Assembly: GCA_965262505.1 (NCBI GenBank)
Contig: CBDHFM010000030.1
Coordinates: forward strand, 4,092,001-4,156,000
Origin: JACPPO01 sp965262505
GTDB lineage: Bacteria; Acidobacteriota; Vicinamibacteria; Vicinamibacterales; UBA2999
Length of the DNA stretch: 64,000 nucleotides
Direction of reading: 5' to 3'
The notes under the pieces were generated by a model. The model was not told the DNA's origin and searched no databases. It saw only the letters and a program-made list of their open reading frames with translations. The translations under genes were made by a program, and so were the position numbers. This document shows, one piece after another, positions 49,416-57,151 of this stretch. Within the stretch, counting starts at the first letter, position 1, and the number at the start of each line of letters is the position of its first letter.

Positions 49416-50414
49416 ATGAAACAGGTCACAACCCTCGGTCAGTTCATCATCGAACGCCAGGCTGATTTTCCTTATGCCAAAGGAGAACTCTCCCGCCTGT
49501 TGCGCGACATAGGCATCGCTTCCAAGATCGTCAACCGCGAAGTGAACAAAGCCGGGCTCGTTGACATCCTTGGTGAACAGGGCACCACGAACATACAGGG
49601 CGAGAAAGTCAAGAAGCTGGACGTCTATGCCAACGAGCAATTTATTTCCGCTCTCAGCTCAGGCGGTGAAACCTGCGCCATCGCCAGCGAAGAAAACGAT
49701 GAGCTCGTTCCCATCACCACTAGAGTGGCGAAGAACGCAAACTACGTCGTCTGTATTGACCCGCTCGACGGCTCGTCAAATATTGACGTCAATGTTTCCG
49801 TTGGGACCATTTTCTCCATCTATCGCAGGACCGACTCTGACAAGCCGCCTGCAGAAACAGATTTTCTCCAGCAGGGCACGGCGCAGGTCGCGGCCGGCTA
49901 TGTCATCTACGGCTCATCCACGATGCTCGTGTACACCACCAGGCGCGGGGTCAATGGCTTCACGCTCGACCCCAGCATCGGTGAGTTCTGCCTCTCCCAT
50001 CCCGACATGAAATGCCCTGACGCCGGAATCATCTATTCCATCAACGAAGGCAACTACACCCAGTTTCCCGAGGGCGTCAAGCGATACATCAAATACTGCC
50101 AGGCCCAAGAGGACGCAACCAACCGTCCCTATTCTTCACGCTACATCGGCTCGCTCGTTTCCGACTTCCACCGCAATCTCCTCAAGGGCGGAATCTTCAT
50201 TTACCCTCTTACCGCGAAATCGCCAAAAGGAAAACTGCGTCTCCTCTACGAGTGCAACCCCCTGGCATTCATCATCGAGCAGGCAGGTGGCACGGCGTCC
50301 GATGGTCAGCGCAGAATCCTCGAACTGATACCAACATCCCTGCACCAGCGCACGCCCCTGTTCATCGGCTCAGCCCGGATGGTCGCCAAGGCCGAAGAGT
50401 TCATGCGCGTCTAG
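49416..50414 (+). CDS. fbp: Class I fructose-1,6-bisphosphatase
   Basis: Fbp removes the 1-phosphate from fructose 1,6-bisphosphate in gluconeogenesis. The 332-residue protein has metal-site blocks ASEENDEL and IDPLDGSSNIDVNVSVGTIFSIY, substrate-binding YSSRYIGSLVSDFHRNLLKGGIFIYP and KGKLRLLYECNPLAFIIEQAGG. Codon use is visibly less GC-rich than its neighbours (many AAA, ATT, TCA codons), and the sequence looks like Bacteroidota/Chlorobiota versions. Transfer is likely. Confidence 0.97.
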   Translation: MKQVTTLGQFIIERQADFPYAKGELSRLLRDIGIASKIVNREVNKAGLVDILGEQGTTNIQGEKVKKLDVYANEQFISALSSGGETCAIASEENDELVPITTRVAKNANYVVCIDPLDGSSNIDVNVSVGTIFSIYRRTDSDKPPAETDFLQQGTAQVAAGYVIYGSSTMLVYTTRRGVNGFTLDPSIGEFCLSHPDMKCPDAGIIYSINEGNYTQFPEGVKRYIKYCQAQEDATNRPYSSRYIGSLVSDFHRNLLKGGIFIYPLTAKSPKGKLRLLYECNPLAFIIEQAGGTASDGQRRILELIPTSLHQRTPLFIGSARMVAKAEEFMRV

Positions 50415-50470
50415 ATGAGCGAGGCGCCTTTCCGCGTAAGCTGTTGATACAATTCGATCACACTCCAGAT

Positions 50471-50559
50471 GCCGGAGTGGTGAAACTGGCAGACGCGCCG
50501 GACTCAAAATCCGGTGGAGTTAACGCTCCGTGTGGGTTCGATTCCCACCTCCGGCACCA
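50471..50559 (+). tRNA. tRNA-Leu(CAA), integration site of the island
   Basis: Acceptor GCCGGAG pairs with CTCCGGC; the anticodon stem CCGGA/TCCGG holds loop CTCAAAA (anticodon CAA). The long variable arm is TGGAGTTAACGCTCCG and the T-arm is GTGGGTTCGATTCCCAC. CCA is encoded at 50557-50559. The integrase gene begins 138 bases downstream in the same direction. Confidence 0.97.
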
Positions 50560-50560
50560 A
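50530..50560 (+). other. Probable attachment site (3-prime end of tRNA-Leu)
   Basis: P4-type integrases commonly recombine within the 3-prime part of a tRNA gene, leaving it intact at one end. The tRNA end lies next to the integrase, so this is the likely att junction. The matching copy at the far end was not found within the window, so the island probably extends past 64000 or the distal end has been lost. Confidence 0.55.
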
Positions 50561-50577
50561 CATCGATTCCAAGAGGC

Positions 50578-50664
50578 TCCCATAGATTCCTGTAAGTAAA
50601 TGTAAATTAATGATTAAATGAACATGTTGCTGCTTGACAGTTCCAGCCGATTCCCATAGATTCC
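50578..50664. repeat. Direct 13-bp repeats between tRNA and integrase
   Basis: TCCCATAGATTCC occurs at 50578-50590 and 50652-50664, with a related CATCGATTCC at 50561-50570. Position and size suit arm-type integrase or excisionase binding sites. The region between them is strongly AT-rich. Confidence 0.6.
50634..50662 (+). promoter_or_regulatory. Probable sigma70 promoter of the integrase
   Basis: TTGACA (50634-50639), a 17-base spacer and TAGATT (50657-50662) lie 36 bases upstream of the integrase ATG. The second TCCCATAGATTCC repeat covers the -10 hexamer, so binding there would repress int. Confidence 0.6.
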
Positions 50665-50697
50665 ACGACACAACGTTGGTCAATTCGTGGGGATAGA

Positions 50698-51879
50698 ATG
50701 GGAAAGCTCACGGCGATCCAGGTGCAATCACTTTCGGCACTTGGCCTGCACGGCGACGGCGGCACGCTGTATCTGCGGGTGGCGCCCGGCGGATCGAAGT
50801 CGTGGATTCAGCGGGTCACCGTCAACGGTCGGCGGCGCGACATCGGTCTTGGTGGGTGGCCCGTCGCCTCCCTCGCAAAGGCTCGCGAACGAGCGTTCGC
50901 CAACCGCGTTGCCATCGCTAACGGTCAGGATCCGCTCGCCGAGAAGCACCGCACCAGGGTGCCCACCTTTCGCGAGGCCGCGGAACGCACGTTCGAAGCG
51001 AACCGGGCGCGATGGCGGAACAACAAGACCACGGCCAACTGGATGCAGGGCATGGAGAAGCGTGTGTTTCCAGTGCTCGGCGATCAGCGCGTGGATCAAG
51101 TCGGCCGCGAGGATGTGCTCCGCGTCCTGACGCCAATCTGGACCGCCAAGCCCGAGGTGGCGAGAAAGCTCCGGCAGCGCATCCGGGCAACACTGCGATG
51201 GTGTCAGGCCCATGGCTTCATCGAGCACAACGTCGCTGGCGAGGCCATTGACGGCGCCCTACCGGCCATGCCGGCGGTGCGGGACCACTTTCGGGCGCTG
51301 CCCTATCGTGAGGTCGGGGCGGCGCTCGAAGTCACTGGAGGATCGAGGGCGTCGCTGGCGGCGAAGGCGTGTCTTCGGTTCGTAGTGCTCACCGCCTGCC
51401 GGTCGGGAGAGGCGAGGAACGCACGGTGGGCTGAGATCGATGGCGAGGCCCGCGAGTGGCGTATCCCGGCGTCGAGGATGAAGGGAGGCGCCGAGCACCG
51501 GGTTCCGCTCTCTGACGCGGTGATGACCCTGCTGGAGATGGTCCGGCCCCTACGCGATCGATCGGACTTGGTGTTCCCGTCACCGACGAAGCTAGGCAAG
51601 CCGCTGTCTGACATGACACTGACGAAGGTGCTGCGGGACACGGGGCTCGCGGGGCGTACCGTGGTGCACGGGTTCCGCACGTCATTCCGGACCTGGGCAA
51701 GCGAGCGGACCAGCGTGCCGCATGCGGTCGCCGAAATGGCACTAGCGCACACAGTCGGATCGGCCGTCGAGCGGAGTTACGCGAGATCGGACCTGTTCGA
51801 GAAGCGCCGCGGGCTAATGGACCAGTGGGCAGCGTACGTGACCGGCGGCAGCGCGACGGTGGTGCGCCTGCATGGTTGA
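50698..51879 (+). CDS. P4-type tyrosine integrase of the island
   Basis: The 393-residue recombinase has the N-terminal arm-binding DUF4102 domain (residues 1-95: LTAIQVQSL, GGTLYLRVAPGGSKSWIQR), a core-binding domain and a catalytic domain with Arg in ACRSGEARNARW, His-x-x-Arg in VHGFRTSFRTW, and His and Tyr in LAHTVGSAVERSYARSD. It should integrate and excise the element at tRNA-Leu. All catalytic residues are present. Confidence 0.95.
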   Translation: MGKLTAIQVQSLSALGLHGDGGTLYLRVAPGGSKSWIQRVTVNGRRRDIGLGGWPVASLAKARERAFANRVAIANGQDPLAEKHRTRVPTFREAAERTFEANRARWRNNKTTANWMQGMEKRVFPVLGDQRVDQVGREDVLRVLTPIWTAKPEVARKLRQRIRATLRWCQAHGFIEHNVAGEAIDGALPAMPAVRDHFRALPYREVGAALEVTGGSRASLAAKACLRFVVLTACRSGEARNARWAEIDGEAREWRIPASRMKGGAEHRVPLSDAVMTLLEMVRPLRDRSDLVFPSPTKLGKPLSDMTLTKVLRDTGLAGRTVVHGFRTSFRTWASERTSVPHAVAEMALAHTVGSAVERSYARSDLFEKRRGLMDQWAAYVTGGSATVVRLHG

Positions 51880-51881
51880 GT

Positions 51882-52520
51882 CGCAGGTTGTGCCTGACGA
51901 AGGTGCTCCCGAAGCACCGCCATGCGCCGCGGCACCATGCGGCGTTGTCCTACCATGCGGTACCCGCGTTCCTTCGCACGCGCCAGGCGGCGGAGGCGAG
52001 CGAGGCGAGTCGGCTCGCGTTTGAGTTCCTCATCCTCACGGTGGCCCGGACGAGTGAGGTGCTCCTGGCGACGTGGTCTGAAGTCGATCGGGAGACCCGC
52101 ACGTGGACGATTCCCGGGGTGCGGATGAAGAGCGGCCGCGCGCACAGCGTGCCGCTCGCGCCCCGCGTGCTCGAGATCCTTCACCGAGCGAAGGGGCTGT
52201 CCGATGGCGGCCCGTACGTGTTCTCCGGTCGTGCGCCGACGAAACCCCTCTGGAACATGGTCTTGCTGATCCTGTTGCGCCGCCTCCAGCGCGACCACCT
52301 CACGGTGCACGGGTTCCGCAGCACGTTTCGGGATTGGGCAGCCGAACGCACGAATGTGCCGCGCGCGGTCTGCGAAGCCGTCCTGGCCCACACGCTCCGG
52401 GACAAGGCCGAAGCGGCCTACAACCGGACCGACCTGTTCGCGCGCCGTCGCGAGCTGATGACGACATGGGCGGCCTTTGCCACGGTACAGGGGGCTGATG
52501 TGGTATCCATCCGAGCATGA
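51882..52520 (+). pseudogene. Second tyrosine integrase, C-terminal part only
   Basis: The frame continues homology to P4-type integrases from KVLPKHRHAPRHHAAL through the catalytic domain (VARTSEVLLATW, VHGFRSTFRDW, LAHTLRDKAEAAYNRTD), with all active residues. The arm-binding and most of the core-binding domains are missing. Homology begins a few bases after the stop of the first integrase, so a deletion or recombination joined the two. The only ATG upstream lies inside the first gene; a TTG at 51888 might start a catalytic-domain fragment. Confidence 0.8.
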
Positions 52521-53557
52521 CTGAGTCATCAGGAGACGCCGCGAGAGACCGTATGCAACCGCCATCCTTTTGGCGCGACCTCGGGGCTGAATTTCGAGGG
52601 CTGCCGGACTCTGTGTGGGCACACACAGACGCGCCGGATCGTCTCCACATGTCCAACGGCAAAGTCCGTGGTGGCGACGCATCACTTTGCGCTCAATTCA
52701 AGCACGTAGCCGGTCGCGGTGGCATGGCGTTGTGCGCCGAACGGGGGGATCGGGCCGATCTTCTCGACGCCCTATGGATATGGGAGGACGCCGTCACCGC
52801 GTATCTGAAGGAGGAGAAGAACCCTTGGTACACGGAGTGTCGGTCTACGCGCTGGAAGCCTGGTCCAGCCGAGAAACAGGAGTTGGAGAAACAGGAGTTG
52901 GCTCTTTCCGCGATTCGTCCACGACACGATGAGCCGCACTACACCGTGGACGAGGCCTGTCTATTCGACGAATGGGTCGAGCGCATTCAATGGGAGGGCA
53001 TGAACGCACTCTTAATCGTGACGGCAGACGACCAAGGGTATGTGGTGATCGACGATGAGGACGAGGACCTGAAATACCGGGCTTGCGTTCTGGCTGGCGT
53101 GACGTCCTTGACCTGCGACGTTCGTTCAGCCAGCAATCCTGGAGCCAGGGAGGACGTCTTGGTCGACACAATTGACTGCATCAGCGTGGCATCTGCCGAT
53201 CTGTGCGGGAGACTTGAAACGGAGGCGTTTGGACGGCAGATTGCGCCTCCTGTCGAGCGGCCAGCGACGCACCCAGACGGGAGTGCGACTCCGGCTCCCG
53301 TGGCCACGCCCTCCACTCGGCGCGCGCGCGTTGATGATTTTCTGACCCGCTGCAACCGTGAGTACACAGGTTCAAAAAAGCTCAATAGAACAGATATCTG
53401 GACTCTCGTCCACCAAACACCTACACAGTTTTACCGCTGGCAGAGGGAGGCTCAGGAGGCAACGGATACCGACCGCGAGAAGTTCGAGCAAATTCTTGCG
53501 ATGACCCCTCACGATTTCATCGAGACCGCTACCAAACGTCGAAACCACACTCGTTGA
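52517..53557 (+). CDS. Island cargo protein of unknown function
   Basis: The 346-residue protein starts at an ATGA overlap with the end of the truncated integrase. No signal peptide or membrane segment is visible. Residues 190-215 include the acidic block VVIDDEDEDL. The last 80 residues hold LNRTDIWTLVHQTPTQFYRWQRE and FEQILAMTPHDFI. I recall similar tails at the ends of hypothetical proteins in accessory regions, probably helix-turn-helix-like, but I cannot name a domain. GC is lower than in the integrases. Confidence 0.7.
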   Translation: MTESSGDAARDRMQPPSFWRDLGAEFRGLPDSVWAHTDAPDRLHMSNGKVRGGDASLCAQFKHVAGRGGMALCAERGDRADLLDALWIWEDAVTAYLKEEKNPWYTECRSTRWKPGPAEKQELEKQELALSAIRPRHDEPHYTVDEACLFDEWVERIQWEGMNALLIVTADDQGYVVIDDEDEDLKYRACVLAGVTSLTCDVRSASNPGAREDVLVDTIDCISVASADLCGRLETEAFGRQIAPPVERPATHPDGSATPAPVATPSTRRARVDDFLTRCNREYTGSKKLNRTDIWTLVHQTPTQFYRWQREAQEATDTDREKFEQILAMTPHDFIETATKRRNHTR

Positions 53558-53580
53558 GCGACACCCATACATTCTTACGT

Positions 53581-53634
53581 TTTCCTCACGTTTCCTCACG
53601 TTTCCTCACGTTGACTCTCACGTTGACTCTCACG
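53581..53634. repeat. Tandem direct repeats upstream of alpA
   Basis: TTTCCTCACG occurs three times in a row (53581-53610), followed by TTGACTCTCACG twice (53611-53634). All five share the TCACG end, giving regular 10- and 12-bp spacing. They look like protein-binding iterons for a regulator or replication protein. Confidence 0.8.
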
Positions 53635-53697
53635 TAGCGAGGTGCCTCATGCTCTGGGCTTCCCGGATGGGCCGGGTACGCACAGAGGAGGCGAACC

Positions 53698-53967
53698 ATG
53701 GCGCAGGACGACCGAACCGCATACACGATCTGGAGACGCCCACGCGTGCAGGCCGAAACCGGCTACTCGCGTTCAACGATTTACAGCCGCATTGCCCAGA
53801 AGCTATGGCCGAGGCCGGTACGCCTCGGGGCGCGTGCCGTGGGCTGGCCGGCTGGCGAAGTGTCGGCGCTCAACGCCGCGCGAATCGGCGGCAAATCCGA
53901 CGACGACATACGCGCCCTGGTGGTGAGCCTCGAAGTCCACCGCAGGACGGCCTTCAACGGTCAGTAG
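53698..53967 (+). CDS. AlpA-family regulator/excisionase
   Basis: The 89-residue winged-helix protein has YTIWRRPRVQAETGYSRSTIYSRIAQKLWPRPVRLGARAVGWPAGEV, the MerR-like AlpA pattern (recognition helix YSRSTIYSRI, wing GARAVGW). In P4-like satellites AlpA activates int or acts as excisionase. The direct repeats 53581-53634 lie 63 bases upstream and are plausible targets. Confidence 0.88.
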   Translation: MAQDDRTAYTIWRRPRVQAETGYSRSTIYSRIAQKLWPRPVRLGARAVGWPAGEVSALNAARIGGKSDDDIRALVVSLEVHRRTAFNGQ

Positions 53968-54277
53968 CGCGCACCTGGTTCGGCGAGGGTCTCGCGTACT
54001 CCCTGTAGTAGGGGGCGCGCCACACGAGGCGTGCGCGGAAGCTAGACGGGCGCGACGGGGTGCGCGGCATGCCGGACCAATCCGCGGGCGCTCCGTCCCG
54101 GCCTCGAACACGGCGTGACCGACGACGACGCCCTCCGGATCGTCATCCAATGGTGCCGGATGCCTGAGGAGCTACACGACGGTGGCCAACTCGTGCAGAC
54201 CGTGGGTTTGGCGCCATCCTGCCGGGCACGGCCGATGGCTTCGGGTAGGAGAGGCAAGCAATGAGCACGCTAGGTGA
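53968..54277 (+). other. 310-bp spacer with a possible 49-codon gene
   Basis: A GTG at 54115 opens a 49-codon frame to 54264 (VTDDDALRIVIQWCRMPEELHDG...), plausible in composition but without a recognisable family or strong ribosome-binding site. Otherwise nothing is visible apart from short GC-rich inverted repeats (GGGGGCGCGCC region near 54011). Confidence 0.4.
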
Positions 54278-54976
54278 GTGAACATGCCACAGACCCGCTA
54301 CGCAATCCGCAATGTCGGCGGCACGCCGGAAGCGTTCCACGTCCGCGAGGATCAGCCCGGCAAAGAGAAGCAGTTCAAGTGGCAGTCTTCTGACGGGACG
54401 TTCGGCCTCGCTGGCCGGCCGCTGGTCGAGTTACCGCTGTACGGGACCGAGCGCATTCCCAAATACTTGACGGGCTCCCTCGTGGTCATCGTAGAGGGTG
54501 AGAAGGCGACCGACGCGCTCGTGAAGCGCGAGTTCCGCGCCTTCGGGTCGGTGACGGGCTCCGCCACGTGTCACGCCGATGCCGTCTTTGAGACGCTGCA
54601 CGGGTTCGAGGTCGCGGTGTGGCCAGACAACGACGATGCCGGCCGAGAACATGCCGCCGCCTGTCTCGCCGCGTTGGCGCGCATCCGCGGCACCGACGAC
54701 GGGCTCTTCATCGTGGACACCGCCGCGCTGGGGCTCACGGGGAAGGGCGACAACGCCGACGACTGGCGCCCCGCTGACGCGCTCGACGAATTCTTCGACG
54801 CCCTCCAGCCCTACACGCCGCCGCACGAGGAACCGCCACACCCAGCTGAGGAAGCCACGAAGAAGCCAGCCCAGACACGCACGCTGGTCAAAGGCGGGAA
54901 GAACCGTCAAGGGCTCCTGAATGCATTGAAACACATGGCAATCGATCTCCGCTACAACGAGCGGTCGGCACGACTA
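54278..54976 (+). pseudogene. Island primase-helicase, 5-prime half (TOPRIM primase domain), split by IS630
   Basis: The first 233 residues read as a phage/satellite primase: RYAIRNVGGTPEAFHVREDQPG, ELPLYGTERI, then the TOPRIM core LVVIVEGEKATDAL (catalytic Glu near residue 73) and VAVWPDNDDAGREHA (metal Asp-x-Asp). GTG 54278 or ATG 54284 may start it. At 54975-54976 the TA target of the IS630 element interrupts it after RSAR. Deleting the element rejoins it in frame with the VapE-like half at 56003. Confidence 0.87.
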
Positions 54977-56000
54977 AAGCGCTTTTCATGACCGTGTGGC
55001 GGCCGCGTACCCGCAGTGCCGAACATAGTTGCGGCATTCGTCAGGGCTGAAGTGCGCCAAGCACTCGCCGAGGAACGGCCAGAGCGTCTCGGTGCTGCGA
55101 CAGCGAGCGGTGCGAACGAGGGCCTTGAGCTTCGCGAAGCAGAGCTCGATGGGATTGAGGTCCGGGCTGTAGGGTGGCAAGTACCAGAGGGTGGCCCCGG
55201 CGGCCTGGATGGCGCGTTGGATGCCGGCGACCTTGTGGGCCCCGAGATTGTCGGCAATGACGATGTCGCCGGGCTGCAGGGTCGGCACCAGGATCTGTTC
55301 GATGTAGGCGCGGAAGCTCTCGCCATCGATCGCGCCGTCGAAGACCCCCGGTGCGGTCAGCCCCGTGACCCGCAACGCGGCGAGAAACGTGCTGGTCTGC
55401 CAGCGCCCGCAGGGGGCGTGGTCGTGGACGCGCGCGCCGCGCGGTGCCCGGCCGTACCGCCGAAGCAGATTGGTGGTGCTGCCGGTTTCGTCCAGAAACA
55501 CGAGGTGGGCGACATCCCAGGTCGGCGCCGCCGCGTGCCACGCGACCCGCGCGGCCGCGACGTCAGGCCGATCGTGTTCGGACGGGCGGACCGTGTTTTT
55601 TAACGGTCAGGCCGAGGGCTCGCACGGCGCGCCAGACCGTCGGCACACTCGCGGGCGTGGCGAGGGCGTCCTTCAGCTCAGCCAGCGTGCGATCCGGGTG
55701 CGCCGCAATCAGCGCGGCCAAGGTGTGTAGGTGCGGCTCAAGCATGCCGCGCCGTCCATGTCGCCGGACGCGAGGCGCCACCTCGCCCGTGTCGCGCCGC
55801 CGCTGTTTCAGTAGCCGCACCCACGACCCGCTCACGCGGTACTTCGCCGCCACCTCGGCCGCCGTCATCCCGGCATCGCTGTCGAGGAGCGCCCGCTCTC
55901 GCAGATCCATCGAATAGGCACGCATCGGGCCTCCTGCATCGGTGCGCGCAGAAGTACCACGACCGCCCCAGGTAGTACAAGGCCTATTTGAAAAGCGCTT
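54977..56000 (-). mobile_element. IS630-family element inserted in the primase-helicase gene
   Basis: Perfect terminal inverted repeats AAGCGCTTTTCA are bordered by TA at 54975-54976 and 56001-56002. The element is 1024 bp. The transposase is in two overlapping frames on the minus strand, as in IS630 members that use programmed frameshifting. Removing the element plus one TA restores the host gene reading frame exactly. Confidence 0.95.
54986..55925 (-). CDS. IS630 transposase, OrfA/OrfB joined by frameshift
   Basis: OrfA (55563-55925, about 120 codons) has the helix-turn-helix start MRAYSMDLRERALLDSDAG and WVRLLKQRRRDTGEV. OrfB, in another frame to 54986, carries the DDE_3 catalytic part: VFLDETGSTTNLLRRYGRAPRG, IVIADNLGAHKV and LPPYSPDLNPIELCFAKLK. 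The frames overlap at a run of six A (GTTAAAAAAC, near 55600), a suitable slippery site, so a fusion of about 310 residues is expected. OrfB alone can start only at a weak codon. Confidence 0.88.
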
Positions 56001-56002
56001 TA

Positions 56003-57151
56003 GAGTTCCTGAAGGAAGCCGAGGATTTCCCGAGGTGGGCCAACAGTGACGACATGATCCGCGCCGCACTCCGCGAGCGCATCAGCGAAGAATTCCTCTA
56101 CACAGCGAAAGAGGGCCCCGTGCCGCTGACCATCGGGAAAGAACGATTCGCGGATCTGATTGAAGCCTTGCTCGACAGCCGGCGCGTCGACCCGTTCAAA
56201 GCGTGGCTCGATGACTTGCCGGAGTGGGACAAGCAACCGCGACTCGACTTCTGGCTCTCGTGCTGCTTCGATATTGGCGATATTGACCTCAAGCTGTTGC
56301 GCTGGGCGTCGTATTCCGTGCTCATGGGCGCCGTCGCGCGCACCTACGAGCCGGGTGAGAAGCACGACGAAATGGTGATCCTCGTCGGCCCGCAGGGCCT
56401 CGGGAAGTCAACGGTGTGGGCGTGGTTACTGCCGCCGTCAGACCGTCGCGCGTGGTTCTCGGATGCCCTCAAGTTCCATGCGGACGTGAAAGCCCAGGTC
56501 GAGTCACTACAGGGCCGGGTGATCGTCGAGGCGGCTGAAATGAGCGGGTCGACGCGCGCCGAGGTCGAGTCGATCAAGGCGTTTCTCGCCCGCCAGGACG
56601 ACGGCGCTGTCCGGCTCACCTACCGTCGCGACCCTATGGACCTCCCCCGCCGCTGCATCATCGTCGGCTCCACCAACGACCCCCGCTGTCTCCCCAATGA
56701 CCCCTCTGGGAACCGCCGCTTCGTGCCGGTCCCCGCGACGGCCGGGAACCCGCGCGGAATCAGGACCTTCGTCAACACGTGGCGCAAGCAACTCTGGGCC
56801 GAAGCTCGGTATCGGTCACTCGTGCTCAAAGAGCCGGCGTGGCTGCCCGACGAGTTGAAGCCCCAGCAGGCCGTTCTGACTGAACAGTACCGGGCGGCCG
56901 ATGAGATCGCCGAGGACACCGTCCAAGAGTACTTGCTGGGCCACCCTGGCGAGGTCACCCTCCGACAAGTGGCCGAGGGGATCAAGTGGGACAGCGGCGG
57001 TCGGAGCGCCTACCGCATCACCAACGTCCTGAAGCAGCTCGGCTACACCTACTCGAACCGTAGGGTCCGGAAGGCCGACGGCGAGCGCGTCCGGTTCTGG
57101 TCCCCACCTGGCGCCACGCTGCTCGATCAAGTGAAAGCAGGAGACGACTGA
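56003..57151 (+). pseudogene. Island primase-helicase, 3-prime half (VapE-type P-loop helicase)
   Basis: The frame from GAG at 56003 (EFLKEAEDFPRWANSD) continues the primase interrupted at 54976. It carries the virulence-associated E helicase: PFKAWLDDLPEWD, Walker A VGPQGLGKST, Walker B-like RVIVEAAEMSGS, sensor region IIVGSTNDPRCLPNDPSGNRRFVPV. The C-terminal 100 residues form a winged helix (LRQVAEGIKWD...GYTYSNRRVRKADGERVRFW). As it stands a TTG inside the IS end could start a 387-residue helicase-only fragment. The intact protein would be the satellite replication initiator. Confidence 0.88.

Noticed and set aside
53581..53634. CRISPR array
   Set aside because: Units are only 10-12 bp, contiguous and without spacers; no cas gene is present.
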